6,016 bases of DNA from Chitinophagales bacterium (GCA_020631175.1 JAHDHT010000045.1:5059-11074), one strand, 5' to 3'. Numbered from the stretch's first letter, positions 1 to 6,016 are shown. The notes: generated from the letters alone by a model not told the origin. A program made the numbers and translations.

Positions 1-54
1 CTTGATATTTGAATTTTCCTTGTACTTGATACTTGCATTTGACACTTGAACTTG
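1..54. repeat. degenerate ACTTGA(T/A)-type short tandem repeat
   Basis: Eight TTG triplets, most inside CTTG, start at about 2, 9, 20, 26, 33, 39, 46 and 52. After the first two steps (7 and 11 bp) they recur every 6-7 bp, as decayed copies of ACTTGAT/ACTTGA. The array is cut by the window edge, so its full length is unknown. It lies just upstream of the promoter at 81-88. The TTGs resemble the -33 element of Bacteroidota promoters, but the nearest copy is 26 bp from the -7 element, longer than the usual spacing of about 19-21 bp. Whether this is a regulatory array or a decayed intergenic repeat cannot be told from one copy. Confidence 0.5.
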
Positions 55-80
55 TTAAACCTTCCATTCCTCAAATTTGT

Positions 81-88
81 TATCTTTG
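81..88 (+). promoter_or_regulatory. Bacteroidota -7 promoter element for the DUF5606-like gene
   Basis: TATCTTTG matches the Bacteroidota consensus TAnnTTTG exactly. It ends 16 nt before the ATG at 105, which implies a very short leader of roughly 10 nt. A good -33 TTTG is not seen at the usual distance. The element lies inside the upstream extension of the reading frame (ATG at 33), which argues that the real start is 105. Confidence 0.65.
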
Positions 89-104
89 CGCGCTAACTCG
101 AATT

Positions 105-557
105 ATGGCAGATTATAAAAAGATTGTTACAATAGGTGGTAAACCAGGACTTTACGAAATCCAAAATCAACGTCCTGACGGACTAATTGTCAAATCACTG
201 ATCGATGCAAAAACACAATTTGTTTCAAGCCGATTACATCATTTTACTTTATTAGAAAACATCTCAATATATACGCAATTGGATTCTGAACCATTGTACG
301 ATATTTTTGAGAAAATGGGAGAAAATGATAGTGAAATCCCGGAAGCAAAGTCATCATCTAATGACTTAAAAGCATTCTTCATAAAAATCCTTCCTGATTA
401 TGATGAAGAACGGGTTTATGTGAGCGACATAAAAAAGGTAATAAAGTGGTATCGCTTATTACAAAACCATGAGTTATCGGCAATGATCAGCGAACGCAAG
501 AAAGACTATAAAGAGTTCGAAGGTAAATCTGAAGATTCATCTTCAGAAGAAGAATAA
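105..557 (+). CDS. DUF5606-like domain protein (Bacteroidota, unknown function)
   Basis: This is a 150-residue protein with no signal peptide or membrane segment, so it is probably cytosolic. The N-terminus (MADYKKIVTIGGKPGLYEI, then a PDGLIVKSL segment at about 24-32) is the pattern I associate with the DUF5606 family. The middle, about 50-120, holds LLENISIYT and an ILPDYDEERVYVSDIKKVIKWY segment, resembling the small helical domain that usually follows. The last 14 residues are an acidic Ser/Glu tail, probably disordered. The frame is open back to an ATG at 33. I chose 105 because the family begins at MADYKK-like sequence and a perfect promoter element sits at 81-88, inside the extension. 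The peptidase gene follows after 33 bp with no promoter element between, so the two probably share a transcript. No biochemical role is established for the family. The family call is from memory of its N-terminal pattern. Confidence 0.85.
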   Translation: MADYKKIVTIGGKPGLYEIQNQRPDGLIVKSLIDAKTQFVSSRLHHFTLLENISIYTQLDSEPLYDIFEKMGENDSEIPEAKSSSNDLKAFFIKILPDYDEERVYVSDIKKVIKWYRLLQNHELSAMISERKKDYKEFEGKSEDSSSEEE

Positions 558-590
558 ATATTTTACAACACCCCAATAAAATGTACAAAT

Positions 591-2279
591 ATGAATAGCA
601 CAGCTTCTACTTTTAACATTGATGACTGGAATAGTATTGCTCCACATTATGAAGAGTTACTTGACCGCGAAATTTCCTCTCCTGAAGCATTAGCTCAATG
701 GCTAATTGACCGAAGTAATCTGGAAGGAAAAGTTTATGAAGGACAGGCATGGATATACATCAACAAACAACGCGACACCAGCAATAAAGATCACGCGGAA
801 CGCTACAATAATTATTATAAAAATATAATGCCAAGGGTAGCGCCTTATCGAAACAAACTGAATGAGAAGCTGGTAAATGATCCAAACTATGCTGCTTTAA
901 ATACAGACAAGTATTTTATCTATTTCCGATCTATAGAAAATGAATTAAAGCTATTCAACGAAAAGAACATTCCGATTTATGCGGAGTTAAGCAAATTATC
1001 AAGCCGTTTCAGCAAAATAAATGGTGATATGTCTGTAGAAATGGAAGGAGAAGAAGTTACCATTCAACAGGCGATGGCTTATATGGATTTCACTAACAGA
1101 GAGCTTCGTAAAGAAGCCTGGGTTAAGGTGTACAATCGTAGAAAAGAAAGTGTAAAAGATCTCGATGATGTATTTGATGATATGAAAAATTTACGTCATC
1201 AGATTGCACTTAATGCCGGAGAAGAAAATTTCACTAAATACATGTTCAAACAATTAGGCCGGTTCGATTATACGGAAGCTGATTGTATTGAATTCCACAA
1301 CTCCATCCGTGAAGTAATAGTGCCGATGAGTAAGGAAATTACTGAAAAGCGCAAAGAACAATTAGGATATGAGAAATTACACCCTTGGGATGGAAGTGTT
1401 GATCCTTTAGGTCGCAAGCCCTTACGTCCGTTTTCTGGTGGAAAAGAGTTAACCGACAAGTCTGCTGAAACACTGGCCAAAACACATGAGCCTTTCGGTG
1501 AATATGTTCGCATAATGGATGAAAAAGGTTATCTCGATCTTGAAAGCCGCTTAAACAAAGCGCCGGGAGGATTTTTATACCCGCTTCCGGTAAGTAATAT
1601 CCCATTCATATATATGAATGCAGTAGGTAAAGTTGGCGATATCACAACTATAATTCATGAGAGTGGCCACGCGACACATTCTTTCTTAATGAAAGATTTA
1701 GAGTTAAATGCCTTCAAACATGTTCCATCTGAAGTAGCTGAATTTGCCAGTATGGCAATGGAACTCCTTACCCTCGATAACTGGGATATTTTCTTTGAAA
1801 ATGAAGAGGAACTCAAACGAGCCAAGCATGAGCATCTTGAAAAAATTATAGGCACATTCCCTTGGACGGCTATGGTGGATGGATTTCAGCACTGGATATA
1901 TAATAATCCGGAACATACTGCCGATGAACGACGCGAAGCATGGATAAAAATCAATGAAAATTTTTCCACCGGAGTAGTTGATTATCAGGAGTATGAAGAC
2001 ATGATTGGCATCAGCTGGCAAAGACAATTGCACATATTCGAAATACCTTTCTATTATATAGAATATGCAATGGCTCAGTTAGGAGCAATTGCGATCTGGA
2101 AACAGTATAAAGAAAACCCGGAACGTGCGATTGAAAATTATCAAAAAGCATTATCACTTGGCTACACAAAAACGATCGGTGAAATCTACGCAGCAGCAGA
2201 AATTGAATTCAATTTCTCTAAAGAATATGTAGCTGAATTGATGGACTTTGTTCAGGTTGAGTTGAAGAAACTGGCTTAA
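591..2279 (+). CDS. M3 family oligoendopeptidase (PepF-like zinc metallopeptidase)
   Basis: This 562-residue cytosolic peptidase of the thimet/oligoendopeptidase F clan would hydrolyse short peptides using one zinc ion. The zinc motif HESGH is at residues 356-360: His356 and His360 as ligands, Glu357 as catalytic base. The third ligand is most likely Glu384 in VAEFASM, 28 residues after the first His, as expected for M3 enzymes. The C-terminal substrate-binding motif is visible as W476, H481 and the FYYIEYA segment at 487-493. Its tyrosines correspond to the transition-state-stabilising Tyr of the family. There is no signal peptide, and the length is close to the usual 560-600, so the gene looks intact. 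The ATG at 591 has no Shine-Dalgarno, only A-rich sequence. A five-codon ORF starting at 581 overlaps it out of frame. The gene probably shares a transcript with the DUF5606-like gene. It is near PepF in type, but the exact subfamily and substrates cannot be read from sequence, so I give no symbol. Confidence 0.95.
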   Translation: MNSTASTFNIDDWNSIAPHYEELLDREISSPEALAQWLIDRSNLEGKVYEGQAWIYINKQRDTSNKDHAERYNNYYKNIMPRVAPYRNKLNEKLVNDPNYAALNTDKYFIYFRSIENELKLFNEKNIPIYAELSKLSSRFSKINGDMSVEMEGEEVTIQQAMAYMDFTNRELRKEAWVKVYNRRKESVKDLDDVFDDMKNLRHQIALNAGEENFTKYMFKQLGRFDYTEADCIEFHNSIREVIVPMSKEITEKRKEQLGYEKLHPWDGSVDPLGRKPLRPFSGGKELTDKSAETLAKTHEPFGEYVRIMDEKGYLDLESRLNKAPGGFLYPLPVSNIPFIYMNAVGKVGDITTIIHESGHATHSFLMKDLELNAFKHVPSEVAEFASMAMELLTLDNWDIFFENEEELKRAKHEHLEKIIGTFPWTAMVDGFQHWIYNNPEHTADERREAWIKINENFSTGVVDYQEYEDMIGISWQRQLHIFEIPFYYIEYAMAQLGAIAIWKQYKENPERAIENYQKALSLGYTKTIGEIYAAAEIEFNFSKEYVAELMDFVQVELKKLA

Positions 2280-2288
2280 GTTAATAGT

Positions 2289-2591
2289 CTACAAAATCTG
2301 GAAATTCTGTTGTACAAATTGGAAGATTAAGGTTCCTATCCAGATATATAATATTACTTTTATACTACGGGTTCCAAATTGAAATGGCCCCTTATTATTG
2401 AGTAAAAGCATTGCAAACAGGATTAGCATTGGGAATAATGGCGGATAAAAAGCCAGACATTCCATTAAGTTACCTTTTAGCAATGCAAGAACAGATCGTT
2501 GAAAGCCGCATCCCGGGCAAGCCCAACCTGTCCATGCCTTAAAATGACAAGGCAACATATGTGCTTCAAACCATTCTGATAAACTGTTCAC
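2289..2591 (-). CDS. DUF2752 small membrane protein
   Basis: As modelled this is 100 residues from a GTG at 2591. The DUF2752 signature is clear: LPCHFK at 13-18, then TGWACPGCGFQRSVLALLKG at 21-40, with conserved Cys15, Cys25 and Cys28 and the CPGCG(F/M)QR core. Two hydrophobic segments follow, at about 46-64 and 79-93, so it should be an inner-membrane protein with the Cys-rich part near the membrane. The function of the family is unknown; the cysteines suggest metal binding or redox, which is inference. Start choice is uncertain. The ATG at 2558 gives 89 residues beginning MLPCHFK, but related proteins usually have about ten residues, including a W-(L/F)-E segment, before LPC. Here that segment (WFEAHMLPC) is present only from the GTG. 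The frame stays open to 2747, but that extension crosses the opposing gene's promoter and start. The gene converges on the peptidase with 9 bp between stops. Confidence 0.8.
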   Translation of the reverse strand: MNSLSEWFEAHMLPCHFKAWTGWACPGCGFQRSVLALLKGNLMECLAFYPPLFPMLILFAMLLLNNKGPFQFGTRSIKVILYIWIGTLIFQFVQQNFQIL

Positions 2592-2600
2592 TTTGCAAAG
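2591..2600. promoter_or_regulatory. perfect 10-bp palindrome in a divergent promoter region
   Basis: CTTTGCAAAG is its own reverse complement. On the minus strand its TTTG completes the -7 element of the DUF2752 gene. On the plus strand its TTTG lies 25 bp before the -7 element of the repeat-protein gene, a possible though long-spaced -33 element. It could be an operator half or simply the result of two overlapping promoters. Confidence 0.4.
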
Positions 2601-2603
2601 ATA
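2596..2603 (-). promoter_or_regulatory. Bacteroidota -7 promoter element for the DUF2752 gene
   Basis: On the minus strand this reads TATCTTTG, identical to the element at 81-88 and a perfect TAnnTTTG. Only 4 nt separate it from the GTG at 2591, so the transcript would be leaderless if GTG is the start, or would have a leader of about 32 nt if the ATG at 2558 is used. No -33 TTG is seen at the expected distance. Confidence 0.55.
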
Positions 2604-2620
2604 ATGAGACCGGCTCTTTT

Positions 2621-2628
2621 TATATTTG
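2621..2628 (+). promoter_or_regulatory. Bacteroidota -7 promoter element for the repeat protein / maeB operon
   Basis: TATATTTG is a perfect TAnnTTTG match. It ends 15 nt before the ATG at 2644, almost the same geometry as the promoter at 81-88 and its ATG at 105 (16 nt). It is 17 bp from the oppositely oriented element at 2596-2603, so polymerase should not be able to occupy both at once. It probably drives both the repeat-protein gene and maeB, since I find no perfect element in front of maeB. Confidence 0.65.
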
Positions 2629-2643
2629 ACTTTGATTTTAACT

Positions 2644-3555
2644 ATGGAAAAAAAGACAATCAGTAAAATTCTGGTCCAGGCGCATCTGACGAATGAAGAA
2701 AATGAAATATTAGCTTCCTGGCCGGCTGAAGAAATCCATTTCAACAAAGATGGAAAGCGTACATTATATAAAGAATGGAGATCGGATGGAATGCTTGAAA
2801 CCTATTATGAAAATGAGTTTAACGACAAAGGCCAATTAATTAAAGCCACATCTTTTTTAGATGAAGATGAAATTAATGAAACAACACTGAATGCTTATTC
2901 AGATGATGGCAAGTTAAAATCATATGAAATTCAATATCAGGATGGAAGCAGTTCCATTTTCAACCTGAACATACTTTCAGAAAACGAAAAACTCTGGAAT
3001 ATAAAAGATGAAGACGGTGAGCCTGAAGGAAGTATTGGTGAAAAGTTTGACGGAAACGGAAACTTAATTGAAAAGATCGTTGAAGAAGATGGGAATGAAA
3101 GCAGTCGTGAATTATACAAATACGACGACAATCAAAATATGATTGAACATCAATTATTTGAATACGGCGACCTTCACCGAACCCGACAAAACTGGTACAA
3201 TGATCAAAATCAGGTTGTAATTTCAAAAGAATTTAGTCCGGGTGGATCTTTACTTAGTTCGAGAGAAATGGAATACACTCCCGAAGGTAAAATTGCCAAA
3301 GAAATTTACAGCAACGATGTTGAAGTGCATTATGAATATAATGAAAAAGGACAATTAACATCCGTCCGTCAAATACAATCTTCAAACGGTTTGAATATAG
3401 GTTATTTGGAAAACCATTATAATGAAGACGGTGAAATAAAAGAAAAGAATATTTATGACATGGGCAGCTCCTACTCAGTTGAACCAGGAGTTGTCGGTCG
3501 CATGGCCTCCACTATACAGAAAGAAATTTACGAATACGAATATTTTGAATCGTAA
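2644..3555 (+). CDS. acidic YD/RHS-like repeat protein, function unknown
   Basis: This is a 303-residue protein with no signal peptide and no membrane segment. From about residue 33 onward it consists of roughly ten repeats of 21-27 residues. Each opens with an aromatic residue, then a polar turn with Gly or Asn and a hydrophobic residue, as in FNDKGQLIKA (59), YSDDGKLKSY (85), FDGNGNLIEK (135), YNEKGQLTSV (232) and YNEDGEIKEK (259). Repeat onsets are near 33, 59, 85, 111, 135, 160, 185, 211, 232 and 259. This resembles YD (RHS) or MORN-variant repeats, which form rows of beta hairpins. It is far too short for an RHS toxin and has no toxin tip or export signal. It is rich in Asp and Glu. The start at 2644 is chosen over a TTG at 2626 because the promoter element occupies 2621-2628. 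maeB follows after 11 bp, so the two are probably co-transcribed. A protein-binding or scaffold role is only a guess. Confidence 0.8.
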   Translation: MEKKTISKILVQAHLTNEENEILASWPAEEIHFNKDGKRTLYKEWRSDGMLETYYENEFNDKGQLIKATSFLDEDEINETTLNAYSDDGKLKSYEIQYQDGSSSIFNLNILSENEKLWNIKDEDGEPEGSIGEKFDGNGNLIEKIVEEDGNESSRELYKYDDNQNMIEHQLFEYGDLHRTRQNWYNDQNQVVISKEFSPGGSLLSSREMEYTPEGKIAKEIYSNDVEVHYEYNEKGQLTSVRQIQSSNGLNIGYLENHYNEDGEIKEKNIYDMGSSYSVEPGVVGRMASTIQKEIYEYEYFES

Positions 3556-3566
3556 AATTAAATGTA

Positions 3567-5834
3567 ATGGCAAAAAAGATCAGAAAAGAAGACGCGCTTG
3601 AATACCACAATGTAGGAAGGCCGGGTAAAATAGAAGTAATACCAAGCACGGCAACCAAAACTCAGCGGGATTTATCATTAGCCTATAGTCCGGGCGTTGC
3701 ATTTCCCTGTCTTGAAATAGCAGACGACCCGTCTGCTGTTTATAAATACACAGCTAAAGGTAATTTAGTTGGTGTAATAAGTAACGGTACGGCAGTGTTA
3801 GGTTTAGGTGATATTGGAGCTGCCGCTTCAAAACCGGTAATGGAAGGAAAGGGAATCCTGTTTAAAATATACGCAGACATTGATGTTTTCGACATAGAAG
3901 TCGACACAAAAGATGTTGAAGAATTTATCAAAGTTGTAAAATCACTTGAACCCACCTTCGGAGGCATAAACCTTGAAGACATTGCTGCACCTGAAGCTTT
4001 TGAAATTGAAGAACGCTTAAAAAAGGAATTAAATATTCCTGTAATGCACGACGACCAGCATGGAACGGCCATCATATCGGCTGCAGCTTTAATTAACGCA
4101 TTGGAGCTTGCCAATAAAAAAATGGAAGAGGTAAAAGTGGTGGTTTCAGGAGCCGGAGCAGCCGCCATCAGCTGCATGAAGCTATGGCTGAACATGGGCA
4201 TTAAAAAAGAAAATGTTTTAATGTTCGACAAAGACGGACTCGTATCTGTTCGCCGCACAGATCTTGATCCATTTAAACAACTATTCGCTTCTTCGAATGA
4301 AGAAGTAAACATGGCTGAAGCTATGAAAGGTGCTGACGTGTTTTTAGGTTTGTCTGTAGGAAATATTGTCAGCAAAGAAATGGTAAAAGGAATGGCCGAA
4401 CGGCCTATTGTTTTTGCTTTGGCTAATCCCAATCCTGAAATTTCATATCCGGATGTAATGGATGCCCGACCAGATGCCATAATGGCTACCGGACGGTCCG
4501 ACTACCCGAATCAGGTAAACAATGTATTAGGCTTCCCATATATTTTCAGAGGTGCATTAGATTGTCGTGCTACGGGAATTAATGAAGAAATGAAATATGC
4601 AGCAGTAAAAGCAATAGCTGCTTTAACCAAAGAACCCGTTCCGGAAATTGTAAATCTTGCATATCAGCAAAAGAATTTACAATTTGGAAATGAATACATC
4701 ATACCCAAACCGGTCGATCCGAGATTGTTAAGTCAGATTGCACCTGCAGTCGCTAAAGCGGCAATGGATTCTGGAGTTGCTCAGGTTGAAATTACAGATT
4801 GGGAAGGATATAAATTAGAATTAAATAAACGTCTTGGAATTGGAAACCCGATTCAAAGAGTAATGACCATAAAGGCAAAACAAAATCCGAAACGACTAAT
4901 TTTTGCAGAAGCAGAAAACATTAAAATTTTAAAGGCTGCTCAAATAGTAAAAGAAGAAGGAATTGCAAAACCGATTTTATTAGGCAACAGAAAAAAGATT
5001 TTGCAATTAATCGAAGAATATAATTTAGAATTAAGTGATTGCCGTTTAATTGACCCAAGAGATCCTAAAATAAAAGACAAACGTTATGCCTATGGTGAGC
5101 TTTTTTATGAAAAACGTAATCGCAAAGGTGTAACTTTAGATGCTGCCCGAAAAGTAATGCGTGAAAGAAATTACTTTGGATGTATGATGGTCGAAACCGG
5201 AGAAGCTGATGCACTGGTTTCCGGTTTAACCAGAACCTATCCGGATACTATTCGACCTGCATTACAAATTATTGGTAAAAGAGATGAAGTACGAAAAGTT
5301 GCCGGGATGTATATCATGCTTACGAAAAGGGGACCTTTATTTTTTGCAGATACAACTGTGAATGTTAATCCTTCCGAAGATGACCTGGTAGATATTGCAA
5401 TTTTAACGGCACAGGAAATTCGCAAGTTTAACATCACTCCAAGAATTGCGATGCTTTCTTATGCAAATTTCGGTTCAACCGGAGGCGAATTGAGTAATAG
5501 AGTAAGCAATGCAGTTGCTAAAATAAAAGAACGCTTGCCGCACTTGATTGTAGATGGTGAGATTCAGGCCAATATTGCATTGAACAAGCAATTACTGGAA
5601 CAGAATTATCCTTTTAGTGAGTTAGTTGGGATGGATGTGAATACCTTGATTTTCCCTAATCTTTCAAGTGGCAATATCGCATACAAAATGCTGGCAAGTC
5701 TCGGAGCTGCAGAAGCAATCGGCCCCGTATTAATGGGACTAAAAAAACCTGTTCACGTGCTTCAGATGGGCAGTAGTATCAGAGAGATTGTCAATATGGC
5801 AACCATTGCTGTTGTTGATGCACAGAGCATGTAA
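3567..5834 (+). CDS. maeB: NADP-dependent malic enzyme with C-terminal phosphotransacetylase-like domain (MaeB type)
   Basis: This 755-residue enzyme would oxidatively decarboxylate malate to pyruvate, making NADPH in the cytosol. The malic N-terminal domain spans about 18-160: the catalytic Tyr is probably Tyr40 in SLAYSPGV, and the catalytic Lys probably Lys95 in PVMEGKG. The metal ligands fit Glu137 and Asp138 (NLEDIAAPEAF) and Asp163 (HDDQHGTA). The Rossmann domain, about 163-400, carries GAGAAA at 195-200 and LANPNPEI at 285-292. A phosphotransacetylase-like domain follows, about 430-755, with ETGEADALVSG at 543-553 and VDGEIQAN at 662-669. Where active phosphotransacetylases have the VNDLSRG motif, this protein has VHVLQMG at 729-735. 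The catalytic Ser and Arg are replaced by Gln733 and Met734, so the domain should be inactive and serve to sense acetyl-CoA, as known for MaeB proteins. Length is normal for the family. NADP preference is taken from the family, not proven. A start-stop ATGTAA overlaps the start codon by one base. Confidence 0.96.
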   Translation: MAKKIRKEDALEYHNVGRPGKIEVIPSTATKTQRDLSLAYSPGVAFPCLEIADDPSAVYKYTAKGNLVGVISNGTAVLGLGDIGAAASKPVMEGKGILFKIYADIDVFDIEVDTKDVEEFIKVVKSLEPTFGGINLEDIAAPEAFEIEERLKKELNIPVMHDDQHGTAIISAAALINALELANKKMEEVKVVVSGAGAAAISCMKLWLNMGIKKENVLMFDKDGLVSVRRTDLDPFKQLFASSNEEVNMAEAMKGADVFLGLSVGNIVSKEMVKGMAERPIVFALANPNPEISYPDVMDARPDAIMATGRSDYPNQVNNVLGFPYIFRGALDCRATGINEEMKYAAVKAIAALTKEPVPEIVNLAYQQKNLQFGNEYIIPKPVDPRLLSQIAPAVAKAAMDSGVAQVEITDWEGYKLELNKRLGIGNPIQRVMTIKAKQNPKRLIFAEAENIKILKAAQIVKEEGIAKPILLGNRKKILQLIEEYNLELSDCRLIDPRDPKIKDKRYAYGELFYEKRNRKGVTLDAARKVMRERNYFGCMMVETGEADALVSGLTRTYPDTIRPALQIIGKRDEVRKVAGMYIMLTKRGPLFFADTTVNVNPSEDDLVDIAILTAQEIRKFNITPRIAMLSYANFGSTGGELSNRVSNAVAKIKERLPHLIVDGEIQANIALNKQLLEQNYPFSELVGMDVNTLIFPNLSSGNIAYKMLASLGAAEAIGPVLMGLKKPVHVLQMGSSIREIVNMATIAVVDAQSM

Positions 5835-5876
5835 TCAGGAATTGGGCTCACCTTACGAAAAACAGGTACATTTTGA

Positions 5877-5884
5877 TATATTTG
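5877..5884 (+). promoter_or_regulatory. candidate Bacteroidota -7 promoter element for the downstream gene
   Basis: TATATTTG is a perfect TAnnTTTG, identical to the element at 2621-2628. It lies 43 bp past the maeB stop and would give a leader of about 80 nt before the ATG at 5970. No -33 TTG is seen at the usual distance. The match suggests the downstream gene is transcribed independently of maeB, although an 8-bp, 6-fixed-base motif can occur by chance in AT-rich DNA. Confidence 0.45.
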
Positions 5885-5918
5885 TTATTCAATCAAAACC
5901 TAAACTTTTAGTATTATT

Positions 5919-5939
5919 AAGGTACTATTAGTCCTTTTT
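5919..5939 (+). terminator. weak hairpin followed by T-run, possible terminator or attenuator
   Basis: AAGG(T)ACT at 5919-5926 pairs with AGTCCTT at 5930-5936: seven pairs with one bulged T and a three-base ATT loop. The T-run reaches 5939, so a U-tract directly follows, and partly forms, the 3' arm. It could end maeB transcription about 85 nt after the stop. It lies downstream of the promoter element at 5877-5884, so it could also act in the leader of the next gene. The stem is short and no folding energy was computed. Confidence 0.3.
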
Positions 5940-5969
5940 AAACCTGAAAAATTATAAAACCATTTCAAT

Positions 5970-6016
5970 ATGTATAAAGCTCAAATTTTCAACCTATTAG
6001 CAGCTATTCTTGTTGT
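5970..6016 (+). CDS. partial CDS, start of a probable exported protein
   Basis: Only the first 15 codons and two further bases are in the window, reading MYKAQIFNLLAAILV. A lysine near the start followed by a hydrophobic run looks like the beginning of a signal peptide or an N-terminal membrane anchor. The ATG is the first after an in-frame stop at 5955-5957, so the start is well bounded. No Shine-Dalgarno is present, as for the other genes here. The product cannot be identified from this fragment; it does not begin like RuvA, a gene I recall near maeB in many Bacteroidota. Confidence 0.55.
   Translation, partial: MYKAQIFNLLAAILV

Noticed and set aside
33..104. 24-residue N-terminal extension of the first gene from the ATG at 33
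   Set aside because: It covers the repeat array and contains the perfect promoter element at 81-88; the family begins at MADYKK.
1268..2033. Several minus-strand open frames inside the peptidase gene
   Set aside because: They overlap a clearly intact zinc peptidase and show no motif, promoter or plausible start context.
2280..2330. Possible bidirectional terminator between the convergent peptidase and DUF2752 genes
   Set aside because: The candidate arms ACAAAATCT and AAATTCTGT leave two mismatches in nine and no clean U-tract.
2626..2643. TTG start for the repeat protein at 2626
   Set aside because: It lies inside the -7 element; the ATG at 2644 has the same spacing to its promoter as the first gene.
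2592..2747. Longer form of the DUF2752 protein starting at 2747 on the minus strand
   Set aside because: The extension is antisense to the promoter and first codons of the repeat protein and shows no family resemblance.
2644..3555. Repeat protein as an RHS toxin or contact-dependent inhibition gene
   Set aside because: It is too short, lacks an export signal and a variable toxin tip, and has no immunity gene beside it.
3740..4480. 246-residue open frame on the minus strand inside maeB
   Set aside because: It is a composition shadow of the malic enzyme coding strand, rich in Ser and Ala with no recognisable domain.
5850..5867. ACCT/AGGT inverted repeat after maeB as its terminator
   Set aside because: Only four pairs with a ten-base loop and no T-run directly following.

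Overview
The window looks like an ordinary housekeeping stretch of a Bacteroidota chromosome, AT-rich and without mobile elements. Four observations support this. There are three to four perfect copies of the Bacteroidota-type -7 promoter element TAnnTTTG. No start codon has a convincing Shine-Dalgarno sequence. The first gene belongs to a DUF5606-type family that I know only from Bacteroidota. The DUF2752 protein and the malic enzyme are of types common in that phylum. I cannot assign a genus.

Layout. Positions 1-54 hold a degenerate TTG-spaced repeat, followed by a promoter (81-88). A rightward pair comes next: a DUF5606-like protein (105-557) and an M3-family oligoendopeptidase (591-2279), separated by 33 bp and probably co-transcribed. 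A small leftward DUF2752 membrane protein (2289-2591) converges on the peptidase with only 9 bp between stop codons. Its promoter region (about 2591-2628) is shared with a second rightward pair. That pair is an acidic, cytosolic protein made of about ten YD/RHS-like 25-residue repeats (2644-3555) and, 11 bp later, a full-length MaeB-type malic enzyme with a C-terminal phosphotransacetylase-like domain (3567-5834). The last 182 bp contain another promoter element, a possible hairpin in the leader, and the first 15 complete codons of a gene (5970 onward) whose product begins like a signal peptide.

How it fits together. Malic enzyme links the TCA cycle to pyruvate and NADPH. Its phosphotransacetylase-like domain lacks the Ser-Arg catalytic pair and is best read as an acetyl-CoA-sensing regulatory domain. 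The peptidase clears peptides in the cytosol. The DUF5606-like, DUF2752 and repeat proteins have no established role. I see no defence system, CRISPR array, tRNA/rRNA or insertion sequence. The most unusual items are the overlapping divergent promoters centred on a 10-bp palindrome, the repeat protein next to maeB, and tiny decoy ORFs overlapping the starts of two genes.
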